Origin: Myxococcales bacterium
Lineage (GTDB): Bacteria; Myxococcota; UBA796; SXON01
Reading direction: 5' to 3'
Assembly: GCA_009692585.1 (NCBI GenBank)
Contig: SHYX01000020.1
Span: forward strand, 20,561-84,560
Length of the DNA stretch: 64,000 nucleotides
The position numbers were made by a program, and so were the translations under genes. Below the pieces are notes generated by a model. The model was not told where the DNA came from, ran no database searches, and was given only the letters and a program-made list of their open reading frames with translations. Position 1 is the first letter of the stretch. Each line of letters starts with the position of its first letter. Of this stretch, positions 42,568 through 51,363 are shown one piece after another.

Positions 42568-43383
42568 TCAGCGCCGGGTGAAGCTCCACGTCCGACTCTC
42601 GGTCTGCGTCGTCTCGATCACGTTTTTGCCGACGTGGCCGACCAGGTGCACGTTGTGTTGGGTGTGAAGCCGGCGCGGGCGCAGGTCGTCCGCTTCGGTG
42701 ACCAGCGTCGTCAGCGAGTCCGAGGCCAGCGAGTCGACGACCAGCCCCGGGGGCCCACCCTGCGCCGATGCGACCGAACGGCTGTGGTCGGAGACCGCGA
42801 GGGTCAGGTCGCTCGGGTTCAACCTGGCGCGCAGGGTGAACGACTCGCAGGTCGCGGCCCCGCCGGGCGCACAGGGGATCGAGCCGTCGTACACGCGCGC
42901 CGCATCGTTCTGGACCTCGCGATTCCCGAGCTGCGTCACCGGCGTCCGGAGCACGAGACTGTCGGGCTGGCCGCGCACCAGGGTTCCGCCCCGCCACGTC
43001 GGTACCAGGCCATCCCACCAGTCGCTGGCGGCGCGCGGCGTCACCGCCGCGTCGAGCATCTCGATGATCGCGCCGGTGGCATCGAGTCGGAAGGAGGGGG
43101 CGGCGGCCGCGGCGGTCGCGTTGGCGCCCTCGCGGACGTCGTTGGCCGGCAGCCCGGTCGTCCCGCCAAAGCTATAGTTCGACGCGCGCACCACCAGCGC
43201 GCCCACGCTCCCGGACACCGTCATCGTCCAGCTCGCCGCGGTGCGGGCGGTGTAGGCGTTGCCGGTCGCTGCCCGACTCGAGGTGCGCTCGAACGCGACC
43301 GTCCACACGTCGCCGGGTGCCCACGCGAAGGTCGGGGTGATCCGGTCCCCGGCAGTGGCGAGCGTACACAGGAGGGTGAGCAT
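42568..43383 (-). CDS. Exported hypothetical protein
   Basis: This 271-residue protein has a signal peptide (MLTLLCTLATA) and a beta-rich mature part (FAWAPGDVWTVAFERTSSR, WTMTVSGSVGALVVRASNYSF, SLVLRTPVTQLGNREV). Two cysteines (SIPCAPGGAATCESFTL) could pair. The pattern is that of a periplasmic or outer-membrane-associated beta protein, but I do not recognise a family. It converges on the lipoprotein gene at 41748-42557, with 10 bp between the stops. Confidence 0.55.
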   Translation of the reverse strand: MLTLLCTLATAGDRITPTFAWAPGDVWTVAFERTSSRAATGNAYTARTAASWTMTVSGSVGALVVRASNYSFGGTTGLPANDVREGANATAAAAAPSFRLDATGAIIEMLDAAVTPRAASDWWDGLVPTWRGGTLVRGQPDSLVLRTPVTQLGNREVQNDAARVYDGSIPCAPGGAATCESFTLRARLNPSDLTLAVSDHSRSVASAQGGPPGLVVDSLASDSLTTLVTEADDLRPRRLHTQHNVHLVGHVGKNVIETTQTESRTWSFTRR

Positions 43384-43433
43384 GGGTGGGTGGCATGTAA
43401 CGGGGCAAGCGGGCCGCGCGGGCGCACGCGGAC

Positions 43434-43799
43434 GTGTTCGATTATCGTGGGCCCGGGATGGGGGTTCGTTGGGTGGGAGCTGGGGCCGAGCGCCTGCCGT
43501 GGCTGACGCTGGCCGCCGGTTCGGTGGCGTGCTCCGATCGGCAACGGTGGGTCGTCGCGTCGATCGAGTCAGTGTTGGGGTTGGCGACCGTCTTCGACCC
43601 GCACCCCGTGGTGCGCCCGGCCCTGCTTGGCCTGGTGCTCGCGGGCGCGCCCTCGGTCGAGGCCGCGTGGGCGTTCGCGCTGGCCGCCGTTGGACTGGTG
43701 ATGGTGGCCGTGGTCGGCGCCTACCTGGTCCCGCGCGGCTACCGGGGGGCACAAGCCGCCGTCCGCTCCGCCGGGCTCCGCCTGCGCGTGGCTCGGTAA
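43434..43799 (+). CDS. Small membrane protein of unknown function
   Basis: This protein of up to 121 residues has two likely membrane segments (about 30-75 weakly, and 80-104 strongly: AWAFALAAVGLVMVAVVGAYL) and a basic C-terminus (AAVRSAGLRLRVAR). GTG 43434 is one possible start and ATG 43458 another. Neither has a good ribosome binding site. The truB GTG follows the stop by 4 bp, so the gene is in a unit with truB. Function is unknown. Confidence 0.45.
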   Translation: MFDYRGPGMGVRWVGAGAERLPWLTLAAGSVACSDRQRWVVASIESVLGLATVFDPHPVVRPALLGLVLAGAPSVEAAWAFALAAVGLVMVAVVGAYLVPRGYRGAQAAVRSAGLRLRVAR

Positions 43800-43803
43800 C
43801 CGC

Positions 43804-44535
43804 GTGATCCTCAGCATCGACAAGCCTGCGGGCTGGACGCCCCTCGAAGCCCTGGACGACTTGCGCGCCCGGACCCTCGCGCTCGCGGGCGAGAAGTTGG
43901 TCTACGCCGGGCGGCTCGACCCGATGGCCGAGGGCCTGCTCCTGGTGCTGACCGGTCAGGACCGATTTGCGTTGGCTGAACACCTGGCCCATGACAAGGA
44001 GTACGTCGCCACCGTGTTGTTCGGGGTCGGCAGCGACACCCACGATGCGCTCGGTCGGTTGATCGAGGGGTCGGCGCCGACGCTCGACGCCTGCGCGGCG
44101 GCGGTGGCCGCCCTCGCCGGCACCCACGAGCTGCCGCTGCCGGTGTGGTCGTCGTACCGGGTGAAGGGCCGCGCGCTGCACGCCTGGGCTCGCGCGTCGC
44201 GGTTGGACGAAATCGCCATCCCCCGGCGCACCATGACGGTGACGGCGATCGCCACCGGCGAGGCGCGTCAAACCCGCGTCGCAGAGGTGCTGCCCGGCAT
44301 CCGCGCGCGGATCGAGCGGGTGAGGGGAGAGTTTCGCCAGCCCGAGGCCCTCGCGGACTGGTTCCGCCTCGCTCAGAGCGACCCGCCGCTCGTTCTGTGC
44401 CGCGCGACGCTCTCCGTCAACAGCGGCAGCTACGTTCGCGCGCTCGCCCACGACCTCGGCGTGCGCCTCGGTTGTGGCGCCCTCCTGCTCACGCTCCGAC
44501 GGACGCGGGTGGGGCCATTCACGCTCCCTTCGTAG
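43804..44535 (+). CDS. truB: tRNA pseudouridine(55) synthase TruB
   Basis: This 243-residue enzyme isomerises U55 in the T-loop of tRNAs. The catalytic Asp39 lies in YAGRLDPMAEGLLLV. The N-terminus has ILSIDKPAGWTP, and the KEYVATVLFGVGSDTHDALG segment follows, all standard for TruB. A SYVRALAHDLGVRLG stretch is near the end. The family often carries a C-terminal PUA-like extension to about 300 residues, which is missing here. This shorter form occurs in some bacteria. GTG start. lon follows on the same strand with its own promoter. Confidence 0.9.
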   Translation: MILSIDKPAGWTPLEALDDLRARTLALAGEKLVYAGRLDPMAEGLLLVLTGQDRFALAEHLAHDKEYVATVLFGVGSDTHDALGRLIEGSAPTLDACAAAVAALAGTHELPLPVWSSYRVKGRALHAWARASRLDEIAIPRRTMTVTAIATGEARQTRVAEVLPGIRARIERVRGEFRQPEALADWFRLAQSDPPLVLCRATLSVNSGSYVRALAHDLGVRLGCGALLLTLRRTRVGPFTLPS

Positions 44536-44554
44536 CGCCGACGCGATCCTCGGC

Positions 44555-44582
44555 TTGCCCTCGGAAGGTCGGGGGATAGCTT
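44555..44582 (+). promoter_or_regulatory. Promoter candidate for lon
   Basis: TTGCCC (44555-44560) and TAGCTT (44577-44582) are 16 nt apart. Transcription would start near 44589, giving a short leader that includes the AGGAGA ribosome binding site before ATG 44606. The -10 box sits in a GC hairpin (GGGGGA/TCCCCC), which might influence promoter melting. No CIRCE or sigma-32 pattern is evident. Confidence 0.45.
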
Positions 44583-44605
44583 CCCCCCGTACCTGCAGGA
44601 GACCC

Positions 44606-47053
44606 ATGGCCTTCGACCCGCCCAGCTACGAACAAGGCGCCTCGCCGAACCTTCCGAGCGAGCTTGATCTTCCCATCCTCGCCATTCGCAACACCGTCAT
44701 CTTTCCGGTGCTGGCCTTTCCGATCAACGTGGGCCGCGACAAGTCGCTCGAAGCGGTCGAGCGTGCGCTGGCCGGTGACAAGTTGCTCGGCATCGTCGCC
44801 CAACAGGACGCCAAGAACGAGGATCCCGATACCTCCGAACTCTTCCTCACCGGCACCGTGGTGAAGATCCTGAAGTCGGTCAAGATGCCGGGGAACAAGC
44901 TCAATGTGATCATTCAGGGCCTGGCCCGGATCAAGATCGAGCGTTGGACCACCACGGCGCCGACGCTGGCGGCGCACGTCAAGGTGTACCCGGAGTCACA
45001 GGAGACCAGCTCGGAGCTGGAGTCCTTGATGTCGACCATGAGGGAGTTGGCCCAGAAGATCATCGATCTGAGCCCCCACATCCCGTCAGAGGCCAGCTTC
45101 CTGGTGCGCAGCATCGACAATCCGGGCATCCTGGCCGACATCGTCGCCAGCAACCTGTCGATCGGCGTTGAAGAAAAGCAGGACCTGCTCGACACCCTGG
45201 ACACCAAGGAGCGGATGACCAAGGTCATCGCCCTGTTGAACAAGGAGATCCAGGTTCTCGAGCTGTCGAACAAGATCCAGACCGAGGTCAAGGGCGAAAT
45301 GGACAAGGCGCAGCGCGAGTATTTCTTGCGCGAGCAACTCAAGGCGATCCAGAAAGAGCTCGGCGAGACCGACGACCGGGCGGAGGAGTTCGAGGAGCTC
45401 AAGAAGGGTGTCAAGAAGGCGCGGATGCCCAAGGAGGTAGAAAAGATTGCCTACAAAGAGCTGAAGCGCATGAGTCGCATGAGTCCAGGCGCCGCCGAGT
45501 ACACCGTCAGCCGCACCTACCTCGACTGGTTGATCGAGTTGCCCTGGTCCACCCAGACCGAAGACGTGATGGACGTGCTCGAAGCCGGCCGCATCCTCGA
45601 CGCGGACCACTACGGCCTGGAAAAGGTCAAGCAGCGCATTCTCGAGTACCTAGCGGTGCGCAAGCTGAAGCGGGACATGAAGGGACCCATCCTCTGCCTC
45701 GTCGGGCCTCCGGGGGTTGGCAAGACCTCGTTGGCGAAGTCGGTGTCCCGCGCGCTCGGTCGGAAGCTTGTCCGCATCTCCCTCGGCGGGGTGCGCGACG
45801 AGGCCGAGGTTCGTGGCCATCGGCGCACCTACATCGGCTCGCTCCCCGGCAAGGTGATCAAGGGCATCAAGAAGGCGGGCACCAACAACCCGGTCTTCGT
45901 GCTCGACGAGATCGACAAGCTCGGGATGGACTACCGCGGCGACCCGTCCAGCGCGCTCCTCGAGGTACTCGACCCCGAACAGAACGACACCTTTATGGAC
46001 CACTATCTCGATGTGCCCTTCGATCTGTCGAAGGTGCTCTTCATCGCGACGGCCAACCTCGCCGACCCCATTCCCGGGCCGTTGCGTGACCGGATGGAGA
46101 TCTTGGAGATTCCCGGGTACACCCAGGAAGAGAAGATGAAGATCGCGAGGAACTACCTAATGATCGAGGCGATTGAGGATCACGGCCTCACCGCGAAGCA
46201 GGTGGACTTCCCGGACAGCGCCTTGCGCTTTCTGATCGCGTCGTACACCCGGGAGGCGGGGGTCCGGGGACTCAAGCGCGAGATCGCGGCGGTCGCTCGA
46301 TGGGTCGCCAAGGAGGTCGCGTCAGGCCGCCTCGAGGGCACCTTCGAGGTCACCCCGGAGAAGATCGAGGAAATTCGCGGTCCGATTCACTTCTTCCCCG
46401 AAGTGGCGGAGCGCACCAGCGTGCCTGGGGTCGCGACCGGGCTGGCCTGGACCGCGGCCGGCGGCGACATCCTGTTCATCGAAGCCACCAAGATGAAGGG
46501 CAAGGGCGGGATCCAGCTCTCAGGCTCACTCGGCGACGTCATGAAAGAGTCGGTGGGGGTGGCGCGCAGCTACATTCGGGCCTCGGCGCCCGAGCTCGGG
46601 ATCGACCCTGACTTCTTCGAGAACACCGACATTCACGTCCATGTGCCGTCGGGCTCCATTCCGAAAGACGGGCCGAGCGCAGGTGTCACCATGCTCACAG
46701 CGATGGTCTCGCTGCTCACCGGACTGAAGGTCGATCCCACCCTGGCTATGACCGGCGAGGCGACGCTCCGGGGCGCGGTGCTTCCCGTCGGCGGCATCAA
46801 GGAAAAGGTCCTGGCCGCGCATCGCGCCGGCATCAAGACCATCATCCTGCCTGAGAAGTGCAAGAAGGATCTGGTCGAGGTCCCGAAAGAGGTGCGCGAC
46901 GACATGACCTTCCACTTCTGCAGTCGCATGGAGGAGGTGCTCAATCTCGCGCTCGGCACCGACAACATCGCGCAGCTGCGAAGCACGCTCGCCATCGACC
47001 TGGCGCGTCGGGCCACCAAGCCCGTCGCCCCGGTCAGCGAGGCGGAAGCGTAG
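44606..47053 (+). CDS. lon: ATP-dependent Lon protease
   Basis: This 815-residue cytosolic AAA+ serine protease removes misfolded and regulatory proteins. Domains in order: N-terminal substrate-recognition domain (about 20-210), coiled coil (about 215-300), AAA+ module with Walker [10 protein letters not shown] and Walker [10 protein letters not shown], and a C-terminal protease domain with Ser691 in [11 protein letters not shown] and Lys734 in [14 protein letters not shown], forming the Ser-Lys dyad. Length matches standard bacterial Lon. The start is ATG 44606, with AGGAG 6 nt upstream. Myxobacteria often have two lon genes; only one is seen here. Confidence 0.97.
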   Translation: MAFDPPSYEQGASPNLPSELDLPILAIRNTVIFPVLAFPINVGRDKSLEAVERALAGDKLLGIVAQQDAKNEDPDTSELFLTGTVVKILKSVKMPGNKLNVIIQGLARIKIERWTTTAPTLAAHVKVYPESQETSSELESLMSTMRELAQKIIDLSPHIPSEASFLVRSIDNPGILADIVASNLSIGVEEKQDLLDTLDTKERMTKVIALLNKEIQVLELSNKIQTEVKGEMDKAQREYFLREQLKAIQKELGETDDRAEEFEELKKGVKKARMPKEVEKIAYKELKRMSRMSPGAAEYTVSRTYLDWLIELPWSTQTEDVMDVLEAGRILDADHYGLEKVKQRILEYLAVRKLKRDMKGPILCLVGPPGVGKTSLAKSVSRALGRKLVRISLGGVRDEAEVRGHRRTYIGSLPGKVIKGIKKAGTNNPVFVLDEIDKLGMDYRGDPSSALLEVLDPEQNDTFMDHYLDVPFDLSKVLFIATANLADPIPGPLRDRMEILEIPGYTQEEKMKIARNYLMIEAIEDHGLTAKQVDFPDSALRFLIASYTREAGVRGLKREIAAVARWVAKEVASGRLEGTFEVTPEKIEEIRGPIHFFPEVAERTSVPGVATGLAWTAAGGDILFIEATKMKGKGGIQLSGSLGDVMKESVGVARSYIRASAPELGIDPDFFENTDIHVHVPSGSIPKDGPSAGVTMLTAMVSLLTGLKVDPTLAMTGEATLRGAVLPVGGIKEKVLAAHRAGIKTIILPEKCKKDLVEVPKEVRDDMTFHFCSRMEEVLNLALGTDNIAQLRSTLAIDLARRATKPVAPVSEAEA

Positions 47054-47090
47054 GTTTGGAGGCCAGAGGGGATGGCGCGATGGCTGGTGG

Positions 47091-47255
47091 TCAGCGCGCG
47101 GGCACCCAGAACCCCAGCAGCGTGGTCTCGTCGTCATCGAGAGGCTCCGTCGGCATATTCACCTCCGGCGTCCCATCGAGGTCGAAAGAGACGACCTGGG
47201 CGAGGCGGTCGGCTCCCGCCTTCCGCGTGAATCCAAAGCTGGGATCGGCCGTCAT
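47091..47255 (-). CDS. Small acidic protein (54 residues)
   Basis: This short gene has ATG 47255 preceded by a GAGGTGA ribosome binding site. The product starts MTADPSFGFTRKAGADRLAQ and ends with a hydrophobic-aromatic tail (TLLGFWVPAR) after an acidic stretch (EPLDDDETT). I do not recognise it. It is convergent with lon, with its stop 38 bp from lon's. Codon use fits the genome, and the clear ribosome binding site argues that it is real. Confidence 0.55.
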   Translation of the reverse strand: MTADPSFGFTRKAGADRLAQVVSFDLDGTPEVNMPTEPLDDDETTLLGFWVPAR

Positions 47256-47438
47256 GGCTCACCTCGGAGGGGGGGCTCCATAGCTATACGTACTGATGGG
47301 GTATTTTACGTCGTCACAAGCTCACCACAAGTGTGACTACTTGTCGCGCCCCGAACGAGTATCGCTAAACAATGGGTATAACAACGGCACTTATGCCGTT
47401 GGCCGAGAGAGTCCACCCCACGAAAAAGTTCGGCCGGG
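47256..47438. other. AT-richer intergenic region
   Basis: This stretch is less GC-rich than its surroundings and probably holds the promoter of the small gene at 47255-47091 (a TATAGC-like box about 30 nt upstream). A short inverted repeat ACAAG...CTTGT lies near 47320-47345. No gene was found. The Fur-type gene ends at 47439, so a terminator may also lie here. Confidence 0.4.
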
Positions 47439-47852
47439 CTAGTCAGCCGCGGGAGGGCGAGGGGCACAGCGGGCGCACGGCAACACGAAATGCACCGCGG
47501 CAGGCATTCGCACGCCGTCGAGGCGCACCTCGACGGCGGCATCGGGGATATCTTGGAGCGCGCCGCAGGTCGGGCATACGGCGTGATGGTGCGGAAGCAG
47601 ATTGGGGTCGTAGCGCACCTCGCTCCCGTGCTGATCCAGGATCCGCACCACGCCCAGCCGCGCCAGGAGGGCCAACGTGTTGTAGACCGTCGCGCGGCTG
47701 GCCTCCGGGTGGTCGTGGGTGACGGCCACGAGCACGTCGCCAGCGGTGGGGTGGGTGAGGTTGCCGTGCAGGCAGCGGGCGACCGCCAGCCGCTGCGGCG
47801 TGACCGAACAGCCAGCCGCCCGCAAGCACGCCTCGACCGCGACCGGGTCCAT
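47439..47852 (-). CDS. Fur/PerR-family transcriptional regulator
   Basis: This 137-residue metal-dependent repressor has a winged-helix DNA-binding part (VTPQRLAVARCLHGN, then ASRATVYNTLALLARLGVV). The metal/dimer part has HHHAVCPTCGALQDI and a second CARC pair, forming the structural zinc site. A Fur versus PerR assignment cannot be made from these motifs alone, but the gene directly upstream is a peroxiredoxin. That favours a PerR-like role in peroxide defence. ATG 47852 overlaps the peroxiredoxin stop (TGATG). Confidence 0.85.
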   Translation of the reverse strand: MDPVAVEACLRAAGCSVTPQRLAVARCLHGNLTHPTAGDVLVAVTHDHPEASRATVYNTLALLARLGVVRILDQHGSEVRYDPNLLPHHHAVCPTCGALQDIPDAAVEVRLDGVRMPAAVHFVLPCARCAPRPPAAD

Positions 47853-48316
47853 CAGCCGACGGCAACCGCGTTGACGGCGGCGTAGTCGGGCTCGACGCCC
47901 GGGTTCGGCGCGATCCATTCGTACACCACCTGTCCGGTGGCGTCGATCACGAAGATCGATCGGTTGCAGACCTCCAACCCCGCGATGCCCGCGAAGTTCG
48001 GCCAGGCCACGCCGTAGGCGCGAGTGACCGCACGGTGTACGTCGGACAACAGCGGGAAGGTGGCTCCGGTCTTGGCCGCGAAGGCGTTGTTGGAGAAGGG
48101 CATGTCGACGCTGATGCCCAGGACCTGCGCGCCGGCGGTGTCCAAGGCGGCGAACTGGTCACGCAGCGTGCACAGCTCCTTCTCGCAGACGCCGGTGAAC
48201 GCGGCCGGGTAGAAGGCCAGGACGACCTTCCGACCGCGGAACGCCGAGAGGGTCACCGCCTCTTTTTTGTTGTTGAACAGGGTGAAGTCGGGGGCGGGTT
48301 TGCCAAAGAGGGACAT
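47852..48316 (-). CDS. Thiol peroxidase, AhpE/Bcp-type peroxiredoxin
   Basis: This 154-residue peroxiredoxin reduces H2O2 and organic peroxides. Peroxidatic Cys44 lies in the FTGVCEKELCTL motif after PAA, and the fold motifs GKPAPDFTL and RKVVLAFYPAAF are standard. A further Cys at 49 could be the resolving residue, as in some BCP proteins; Cys116 (LEVCNRSIFVID) is another candidate. It is cytoplasmic. It sits between the Fur-type regulator, whose start overlaps its stop, and DUF3501, in a probable peroxide-stress operon. Confidence 0.9.
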   Translation of the reverse strand: MSLFGKPAPDFTLFNNKKEAVTLSAFRGRKVVLAFYPAAFTGVCEKELCTLRDQFAALDTAGAQVLGISVDMPFSNNAFAAKTGATFPLLSDVHRAVTRAYGVAWPNFAGIAGLEVCNRSIFVIDATGQVVYEWIAPNPGVEPDYAAVNAVAVG

Positions 48317-48334
48317 GGGAACTCCAGTGGGGGG

Positions 48335-48916
48335 TCAGGCGCGCGCGAGGTCTTCGGCCAGCGCGGCCCGCAGGGTCAACGGTAGGGGTGAGGCGACCGC
48401 GTAGGCCGGATGGGTGCAGGCCAGCGTAGCCGACCGGCCCAGGTCGCGGAGGGCCACAATCTGTGAGGCGGTCAGCGCAATGCGGAGGAATTGCACCGCT
48501 GAGACCCGCACGGCGTTGAACTGCTCGCCGTCGAATCGCGCCGGGGCCGGCGGCTCTCCGTCCAACTGCAAGGCGACCGCGTGGTGCAGGCCCACGAGCT
48601 GGTGCAGGAAGGCGGACCGCGCGGCGGGGTCGTCCACCGCGATCAGGAGCGTGGCGCTCAACTCGGCGGGGCCGGGAAGGAGGGCGTTGTAGGTGTCGAG
48701 CTCGTGTTGGATGGCGGCCGGAGCGGTGATGCCCTCGACGCGACACATCTCCTGCACCTGCCAAAGACAGGTGGCGTGATTTTCGAACAGGAGGGTCATG
48801 TTCGTCCCGAGCGCCAGGCGCCGGACGCCCTTGGCCTGCAGGACGCCAGCTTCCAGGCGGCGCCGCTGCACGACAAAGGTGTCGTTGGGCAACAGATCGG
48901 TGAGGGTCAGCGTCAT
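48335..48916 (-). CDS. DUF3501 family protein
   Basis: This 193-residue protein belongs to the DUF3501 family. It begins LTLTDLLPNDTFVVQRRRLEAG and contains NMTLLFENHATCLWQVQEMCRVEGI, the conserved core. These proteins are regularly encoded beside a rubrerythrin and a two-cluster Fe-S protein, as here. The function is not established; a role in the same redox process is inferred from the constant gene order. Its ATG overlaps the stop of the Fe-S gene by 4 bp. Confidence 0.82.
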   Translation of the reverse strand: MTLTLTDLLPNDTFVVQRRRLEAGVLQAKGVRRLALGTNMTLLFENHATCLWQVQEMCRVEGITAPAAIQHELDTYNALLPGPAELSATLLIAVDDPAARSAFLHQLVGLHHAVALQLDGEPPAPARFDGEQFNAVRVSAVQFLRIALTASQIVALRDLGRSATLACTHPAYAVASPLPLTLRAALAEDLARA

Positions 48917-50307
48917 CGGTCGAGCCCGTACGCCTTCCACAGCAGCTCGATCGGGTGTTTCACCGGCTTCCCGCTTTGCTCTTCGATCTGGAGCTTGGCG
49001 ATCAGGCAATCGGAGCTGTAGGTGTCCGCTTCGGCGCCGGCGAGGCCCTCCATGAGTTTCTTGCTTCCCTTCTTGCTCAGTTCGTAGAACTCGGTCTTCA
49101 TGCCCCAGGTGCCATCCATGCAGCTGCACTGGTCCACCAGCGTCACCTGCGCCCCGGGGAGCTTCTTGAGGATGTCGCGGCTCCGGAAGCCGATCTTCTG
49201 AACCTTCAGGTGACAGGGGAGGTGGTAGCCCACCCGTCCGATGTCGGTGGTGTACTCTTCGTGCAGTTTTCCCTCTTTTCGAAGGTTGAACAGGAATTCC
49301 ATCAGGTCGAAGCTGGCGTCCGCCACACGCCTTGCGGCTTCGGTGCCAAGGTAGTCCGGCCATTCCCGTCGCATCATGAACGAGCAGGTCGGGCCGGGGC
49401 TCACGATGCTGCATCCGGCTTCGACATAGGGCAGGAGCCGATCGACATCGTGCCGCGCCCACTCGGTCGCGCGAAGGACGTCGCCGCCGTCGAGCGCGGG
49501 CATGCCGCAACACCGCATCTCCGGCGCGTAGACGGTGATGCCGTTGTGTTCCAAGACCTCGACCGCGGCGCGACCAACCTGGGGCTCGTTCCACTGGACC
49601 GAGCAGGTGTAGAACAGGACGACCTTCGGCCCGGCGACGGCGCCGGGCGGCGGCTGAAGCGGGTGGCGGCGCGCGAACCACGCCAGGAAGGTCTCGCCGG
49701 CGAACTGGGGGAGCTGGCGGTCGCGATGAATGCCGATCGACCAGTCCATGGCGATGCGGTTGGGACGAAGGTTGGTCACCGCGTTGGCGATCGACGGCGC
49801 CAAGGTGCCGATGCGCCCGATCAGATCGGGGTCGCCGAGCACTCGGTCTTGGAGGCGCACCCCGTGTTCTCGGGCATCGAGCGCCTTGTGGCGCAGCATC
49901 AGCCGCGGAAAGTCGATCGCGAACTCGTGCGGAGGCGTGTATGGACAGATCGGGTCGCACAGCTTGCACTGGTAGCAGAGGTCGACGACGCGCTGAGACA
50001 CCGACGCTGGCAGCCGGTCTAGCGCCTCGGCCTGGCCCATGACGTCGTCACGGGGGCGGGGGGCGTGGGCGGTGGCGTGGGCGTGGTTCCCGAGCGCGTC
50101 GACCTCTGCCGCGGCGCCCGACGCACCCAGAAGCAGGGCGGTCGGATCCAGCGCGTCGATGGCGTCGAACAGCGCGGGAAAGCTGGGGCAGAGGTTGAAG
50201 CACAGCCGACAACCGTTGCAGATCTCGAACACCCGCCTTTCTTCGGCCACGAGCGCGCCCCGGGACCAATAGGCGTCGTCGCGTGGAGACGGGTGCGAGA
50301 TCGACAC
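48913..50307 (-). CDS. Heterodisulfide reductase-like Fe-S protein (GlpC/HdrD type)
   Basis: This 464-residue protein has two N-terminal 4Fe-4S motifs (CNGCRLCFNLCPSF near 30-43, CYQCKLCDPICPY near 111-123) and a C-terminal pair of CCG-type domains (MRCCGMPAL and DQCSCMDGTWGMK). It would pass electrons, most likely to or from rubrerythrin encoded just upstream. The start ATG 50307 is 8 nt after the rubrerythrin stop. The next gene is DUF3501. This trio is a recurrent set linked with oxidative stress. Confidence 0.88.
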   Translation of the reverse strand: MSISHPSPRDDAYWSRGALVAEERRVFEICNGCRLCFNLCPSFPALFDAIDALDPTALLLGASGAAAEVDALGNHAHATAHAPRPRDDVMGQAEALDRLPASVSQRVVDLCYQCKLCDPICPYTPPHEFAIDFPRLMLRHKALDAREHGVRLQDRVLGDPDLIGRIGTLAPSIANAVTNLRPNRIAMDWSIGIHRDRQLPQFAGETFLAWFARRHPLQPPPGAVAGPKVVLFYTCSVQWNEPQVGRAAVEVLEHNGITVYAPEMRCCGMPALDGGDVLRATEWARHDVDRLLPYVEAGCSIVSPGPTCSFMMRREWPDYLGTEAARRVADASFDLMEFLFNLRKEGKLHEEYTTDIGRVGYHLPCHLKVQKIGFRSRDILKKLPGAQVTLVDQCSCMDGTWGMKTEFYELSKKGSKKLMEGLAGAEADTYSSDCLIAKLQIEEQSGKPVKHPIELLWKAYGLDR

Positions 50308-50315
50308 TGCCGCGG

Positions 50316-50732
50316 CTACAGGCTGTCCAGGCCCTTCTGGAAGCGGCCTGCATGGGACTTCTCGGCCTTGGCCAGCGTCTCGAACCAGTTCGCGACGTCC
50401 GCGAAGCCCTCTTCGCGCGCGGTGCGGGCCATACCCGGATACATGTCGGTGTATTCGTAGGTTTCGCCGGCGACCGAGGCCTTCAGGTTCTGTTCGGTGT
50501 CGCCGATCGGCAGACCGGTCGCCGGGTCCCCCACGGACTTCAGGAAGTCCAGGTGACCGTGAGCGTGGCCGGTCTCGCCCTCGGCGGTGTCACGGAACAG
50601 GCCGGCGACGTCGGGGTACCCCTCCACGTCCGCGACCTTGGCGAAGTAGAGATAACGGCGATTGGCCTGAGACTCGCCCGCGAAGGCGGCCTTGAGGTTG
50701 GCGTGGGTCTTGGTTCCGTTGAGGGACGACAT
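50316..50732 (-). CDS. Rubrerythrin (ferritin-like di-iron, no rubredoxin tail)
   Basis: This 138-residue protein has the ferritin-like di-iron fold that reduces H2O2. Metal ligands are in [43 protein letters not shown] and [14 protein letters not shown]. The C-terminal rubredoxin domain of classical rubrerythrin is absent, so an external electron donor is needed. The Fe-S protein downstream is the natural candidate. ATG 50732 follows a GGAG ribosome binding site. It is the first gene of this operon. Confidence 0.92.
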   Translation of the reverse strand: MSSLNGTKTHANLKAAFAGESQANRRYLYFAKVADVEGYPDVAGLFRDTAEGETGHAHGHLDFLKSVGDPATGLPIGDTEQNLKASVAGETYEYTDMYPGMARTAREEGFADVANWFETLAKAEKSHAGRFQKGLDSL

Positions 50733-50805
50733 CGGGCGCTCCAGGGTGGGGTGACGGGGCTCCGTCGGCCGCACCCTTATCTGGACCCAGTCTAAATCAC
50801 CACCC

Positions 50806-51108
50806 TCAATTCTGTCTGGTCACGACCCGGCGTCCGGCATCGATGCCCAGCGGCTCGACGGCCTCGGCCTCGAGGTTCCCAAGGGTCTCGATGCCGGGCT
50901 CGGCCTCCGTCAACGCGACCTCGACGGCCGACACCTCCACGAAGCCCGCGAACGGGTCGTCGTCCTGGATGCCCTCGTCCTCGATCCCGTCGTCGATGGT
51001 GACGTCGGGTCCGGACGCCAGGGCGTGGCGCCGCAGGAGGCGCACGTGCGGCGGGACCTCCTCCGTCGGGTCGTCGTCGTCGGGGTAGGGATCTGAGCCT
51101 CTCGGCAC
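50806..51108 (-). CDS. Small acidic protein (100 residues)
   Basis: This protein of 100 residues starts at GTG 51108. It is highly acidic in the first half (SDPYPDDDDPTEEVPP, DVTIDDGIEDEGIQDDDP) and contains FAGFVEVSAVEVALTEAEPGIETLG. No domain is recognised. It could be an unfolded regulator or a metal buffer. It lies upstream of the rubrerythrin operon on the same strand. Confidence 0.5.
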   Translation of the reverse strand: MPRGSDPYPDDDDPTEEVPPHVRLLRRHALASGPDVTIDDGIEDEGIQDDDPFAGFVEVSAVEVALTEAEPGIETLGNLEAEAVEPLGIDAGRRVVTRQN

Positions 51109-51182
51109 GCCTTGTTCCGGGGGGTCCGACGACCCTAACTGAGCGTCCGTCAGGGGAGGAGGCGAAAGTTGGGGGCCGGTGT

Positions 51183-51287
51183 CTATTCGTCTTCTTCCTC
51201 TCGGCTTTCCGATACGTCGGGTACGTCGCCCCAGACCGACCGGGCGAGTTCGAATGCGAGTTCCTGGGTCGTGAGTCGCTGGGGCAT
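51183..51287 (-). CDS. Small protein (34 residues)
   Basis: ATG 51287 is preceded by AGGAG 7-8 nt upstream. The product starts MPQRLTTQELAFELARSVWG and ends with an acidic tail (SESREEEDE). The middle is a likely amphipathic helix. It has no known family. It precedes the acidic 100-residue gene on the same strand by about 75 bp. Confidence 0.45.
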   Translation of the reverse strand: MPQRLTTQELAFELARSVWGDVPDVSESREEEDE

Positions 51288-51363
51288 GCGTGCTCTCCTG
51301 TGCTGGTGATCGGCAGCAACGGAAGCGGGCATGAGAGCCCCCGGCTCATGATACCCGGCGTCG

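Noticed and set aside
42568..44607. Extended minus-strand frame opposite truB
   Set aside because: The part before ATG 43383 is antisense to truB and has no signal or domain.
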